Positions 62,810 to 64,000 of a stretch of 64,000 nucleotides of DNA are shown here, piece by piece. Within the stretch, counting starts at the first letter, position 1; each line of letters opens with the position of its first letter. Location of the stretch: assembly GCA_018052455.1 (NCBI GenBank), contig JAGPNE010000001.1, forward strand, positions 124,761 through 188,760. The letters are read 5' to 3'. The translations under genes and the position numbers were made by a program. The notes beneath the pieces are model-generated. The model saw only the letters and a list, made by a program, of their open reading frames with translations. It made no database searches and had not been told where the DNA came from. The DNA comes from Candidatus Fermentithermobacillaceae bacterium. GTDB lineage: Bacteria > Bacillota > Sulfobacillia > Fermentithermobacillales > Fermentithermobacillaceae.

Positions 62810-63265
62810 CTAAGTCACCTCCTTCCCATTTCTTTTGAAGTACCTCGAACCGATTTCGTCCAGCTCTTTGCTCTGTTCCCACCAATACTCATCCATGTAT
62901 TGGCTTAGGTGTTTTTCCTTAAGTTGTTCAAGTGCTTTTTTCTCCCTAGTTCGTAGAATTGCTTCTTCTTGAGCTTCTCTGACCAAAACTGTATGTCTGG
63001 CCAATTGCTCTTTGGTTTTCTCTATGTCCTCGTTTAGCGCTGCGCCATAATTCAGAACCGCTTTAATTTGGAATGGATCAATACCCCCTTTCGCGAGCGC
63101 AACCAACGCATGCCGATTCTGAGCTTCCAATTTCTTGGTCACCTCCAGCGAGTGCTCAATGGCGCGCATTTCATTGAGAAGAACTGCCAACCTTTCTTCT
63201 GCAATGAGGCGCCTTAATTCTCGCACTTCAAGCACTTTTTCCAGAGGAAACGCAAACTTCTTCAA
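62810..63265 (-). CDS. fliJ: flagellar export chaperone FliJ
   Basis: A 151-residue, almost entirely helical coiled-coil protein with the FliJ beginning FAFPLEKVLEVRELRRLIAEE (residues about 4-24) and charged heptads throughout. FliJ binds FliI and FlhA and couples ATPase and gate. The start is TTG 63265, with GGGGA upstream. It follows fliI by 49 bases and precedes fliK by 6. Confidence 0.92.
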   Translation of the reverse strand: MKKFAFPLEKVLEVRELRRLIAEERLAVLLNEMRAIEHSLEVTKKLEAQNRHALVALAKGGIDPFQIKAVLNYGAALNEDIEKTKEQLARHTVLVREAQEEAILRTREKKALEQLKEKHLSQYMDEYWWEQSKELDEIGSRYFKRNGKEVT

Positions 63266-63314
63266 CGAGCATCCCCAATCTTCTTATCGAATAAAACCTT
63301 GCATTTGAATAGGG

Positions 63315-64000
63315 TTAGGCAAGGTTCTCGAATATACCATTCATTTCAGCGATTACGTTATCGAAGGAGACACATTCGTCAACACCTTGTTTCAGAAACG
63401 AGTTGATCGCTTGTATATACTCCAAGGACCTGTCTATAGCCGGGTTTGAACCTTGAACATACGCACCGATGTTTACAAGGTCTTCGGCTTTTTTGTAGGT
63501 GGCCAAAAGGCTTCTCATTTCTTGCGCAACTGCTATATGTTCTCTGCTTACAACAGTTGGCATGAGACGTGACACGGACGCCAGGATATCGATAGAGGGA
63601 TAGTGGCCCATCTGGGCCAAGTCTCTGGATAGCACTATGTGACCATCTAGAATGCCTCTTGCTGCATCCGCGATTGGTTCATCCATATCGTCTCCCTCGA
63701 CCAATACAGTGTAGATTCCCGTTATGCTGCCCGTGCTTGCCTTCCCCGCCCTTTCGAGGAGTTTGGGCAAATTGGAGAATACAGACGGAGTATAACCTCT
63801 TGTTGTTGGAGGTTCTCCAGTTGCTAGGCCCACTTCTCTTTGGGCCATGCACCACCTAGTGATCGAATCCATCATCAGAAGCACATTCAACCCTTGGTCT
63901 CTGAAGTACTCTGCTATAGCAGTTGCAACCCATGCGGACTTGATTCGCATAAGTGCGGGTTCGTCAGAGGTAGCTACAACCACAACTGACCGTTTTAGCC
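63315..64000 (-). CDS. fliI: flagellum-specific ATPase FliI, 5' end outside window
   Basis: C-terminal half of the type III export ATPase; the frame stays open to the right edge (LKRSVVVVATSDEPAL and on), so the Walker A region is missing. Visible parts are Walker B LLMMDSITRW, the GLATGEPPTTRGYTPSVFSNLPKLLERAG stretch and the VEGDDMDEPIADAARGILDGHIVLSR segment. The C-terminal helical domain is complete. It starts the visible part of the fli operon, and fliH, fliG and fliF are expected beyond the edge. Confidence 0.96.
   Translation of the reverse strand, partial: LKRSVVVVATSDEPALMRIKSAWVATAIAEYFRDQGLNVLLMMDSITRWCMAQREVGLATGEPPTTRGYTPSVFSNLPKLLERAGKASTGSITGIYTVLVEGDDMDEPIADAARGILDGHIVLSRDLAQMGHYPSIDILASVSRLMPTVVSREHIAVAQEMRSLLATYKKAEDLVNIGAYVQGSNPAIDRSLEYIQAINSFLKQGVDECVSFDNVIAEMNGIFENLA

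Overview
The window looks like a chromosomal segment of a Gram-positive-type (Bacillota, Clostridia- or Limnochordia-like) motile bacterium of moderate GC. The evidence is gene content and order: a PolC-family replicative polymerase, RqcH, RNase Y, MrfA/MrfB, a PyrR-controlled pyr operon, an isoleucine T-box, and the classic rpsB-tsf-pyrH-frr-uppS-cdsA-dxr-rseP-ispG-polC string joined to a flagellar fli/flh operon. No phage, IS element, CRISPR array or toxin system was seen. Start codons are unusually often TTG or GTG, and neighbouring genes frequently overlap by 1-4 bases.

Layout. (1) 1-6.0 kb, minus strand: an unknown partial gene, rny, recX, recA, thpR, cinA. (2) 6.2-9.8 kb, plus: the DNA-repair pair mrfA-mrfB. 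(3) 9.8-14.9 kb, minus: UPF0182-asnS-rodZ-like operon behind a structured, non-T-box leader. (4) 15.0-18.0 kb, minus: an orphan hutU, a Cof-type HAD phosphatase and a small unknown. (5) 18.0-19.8 kb, plus: rqcH. (6) 19.8-24.5 kb, minus: pyrR-pyrB-pyrC-pyrK-pyrD with a leader holding a PyrR-type hairpin, a leader-peptide ORF and a terminator. (7) 24.5-28.1 kb, minus: tRNA-Leu(GAG), T-box and type 2 ileS. (8) 28.3-35.4 kb, mixed: a sigma-54 activator, ddh, arcC, dacF, a DUF523 gene, tRNA-Leu(CAG), a structured unassigned stretch and folT. (9) 35.4-47.5 kb, minus: polC back to rpsB (isoprenoid, envelope lipid and translation genes). (10) 47.5-64 kb, minus: fliI to flhA, then PilZ, sigma FliA, FapA and a small conserved protein.

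How the genes work together. The flagellar operon covers the export ATPase and its regulator, hook-length control, hook cap and hook, stator, switch and the whole export gate, and ends with a c-di-GMP-type PilZ protein and the motility sigma factor. flhF, flhG and che genes, usual between flhA and fliA in related gene orders, are absent here. The rpsB-to-polC block couples ribosome genes to the MEP isoprenoid pathway, undecaprenyl and CDP-diacylglycerol synthesis. The most interesting observations are regulatory: a pyr leader in which the PyrR hairpin appears to mask the Shine-Dalgarno of a six-residue peptide whose ORF runs into the terminator; a structured leader on the asnS operon; a three-way-junction element before flgE; and a PolC that lacks its proofreading exonuclease domain.
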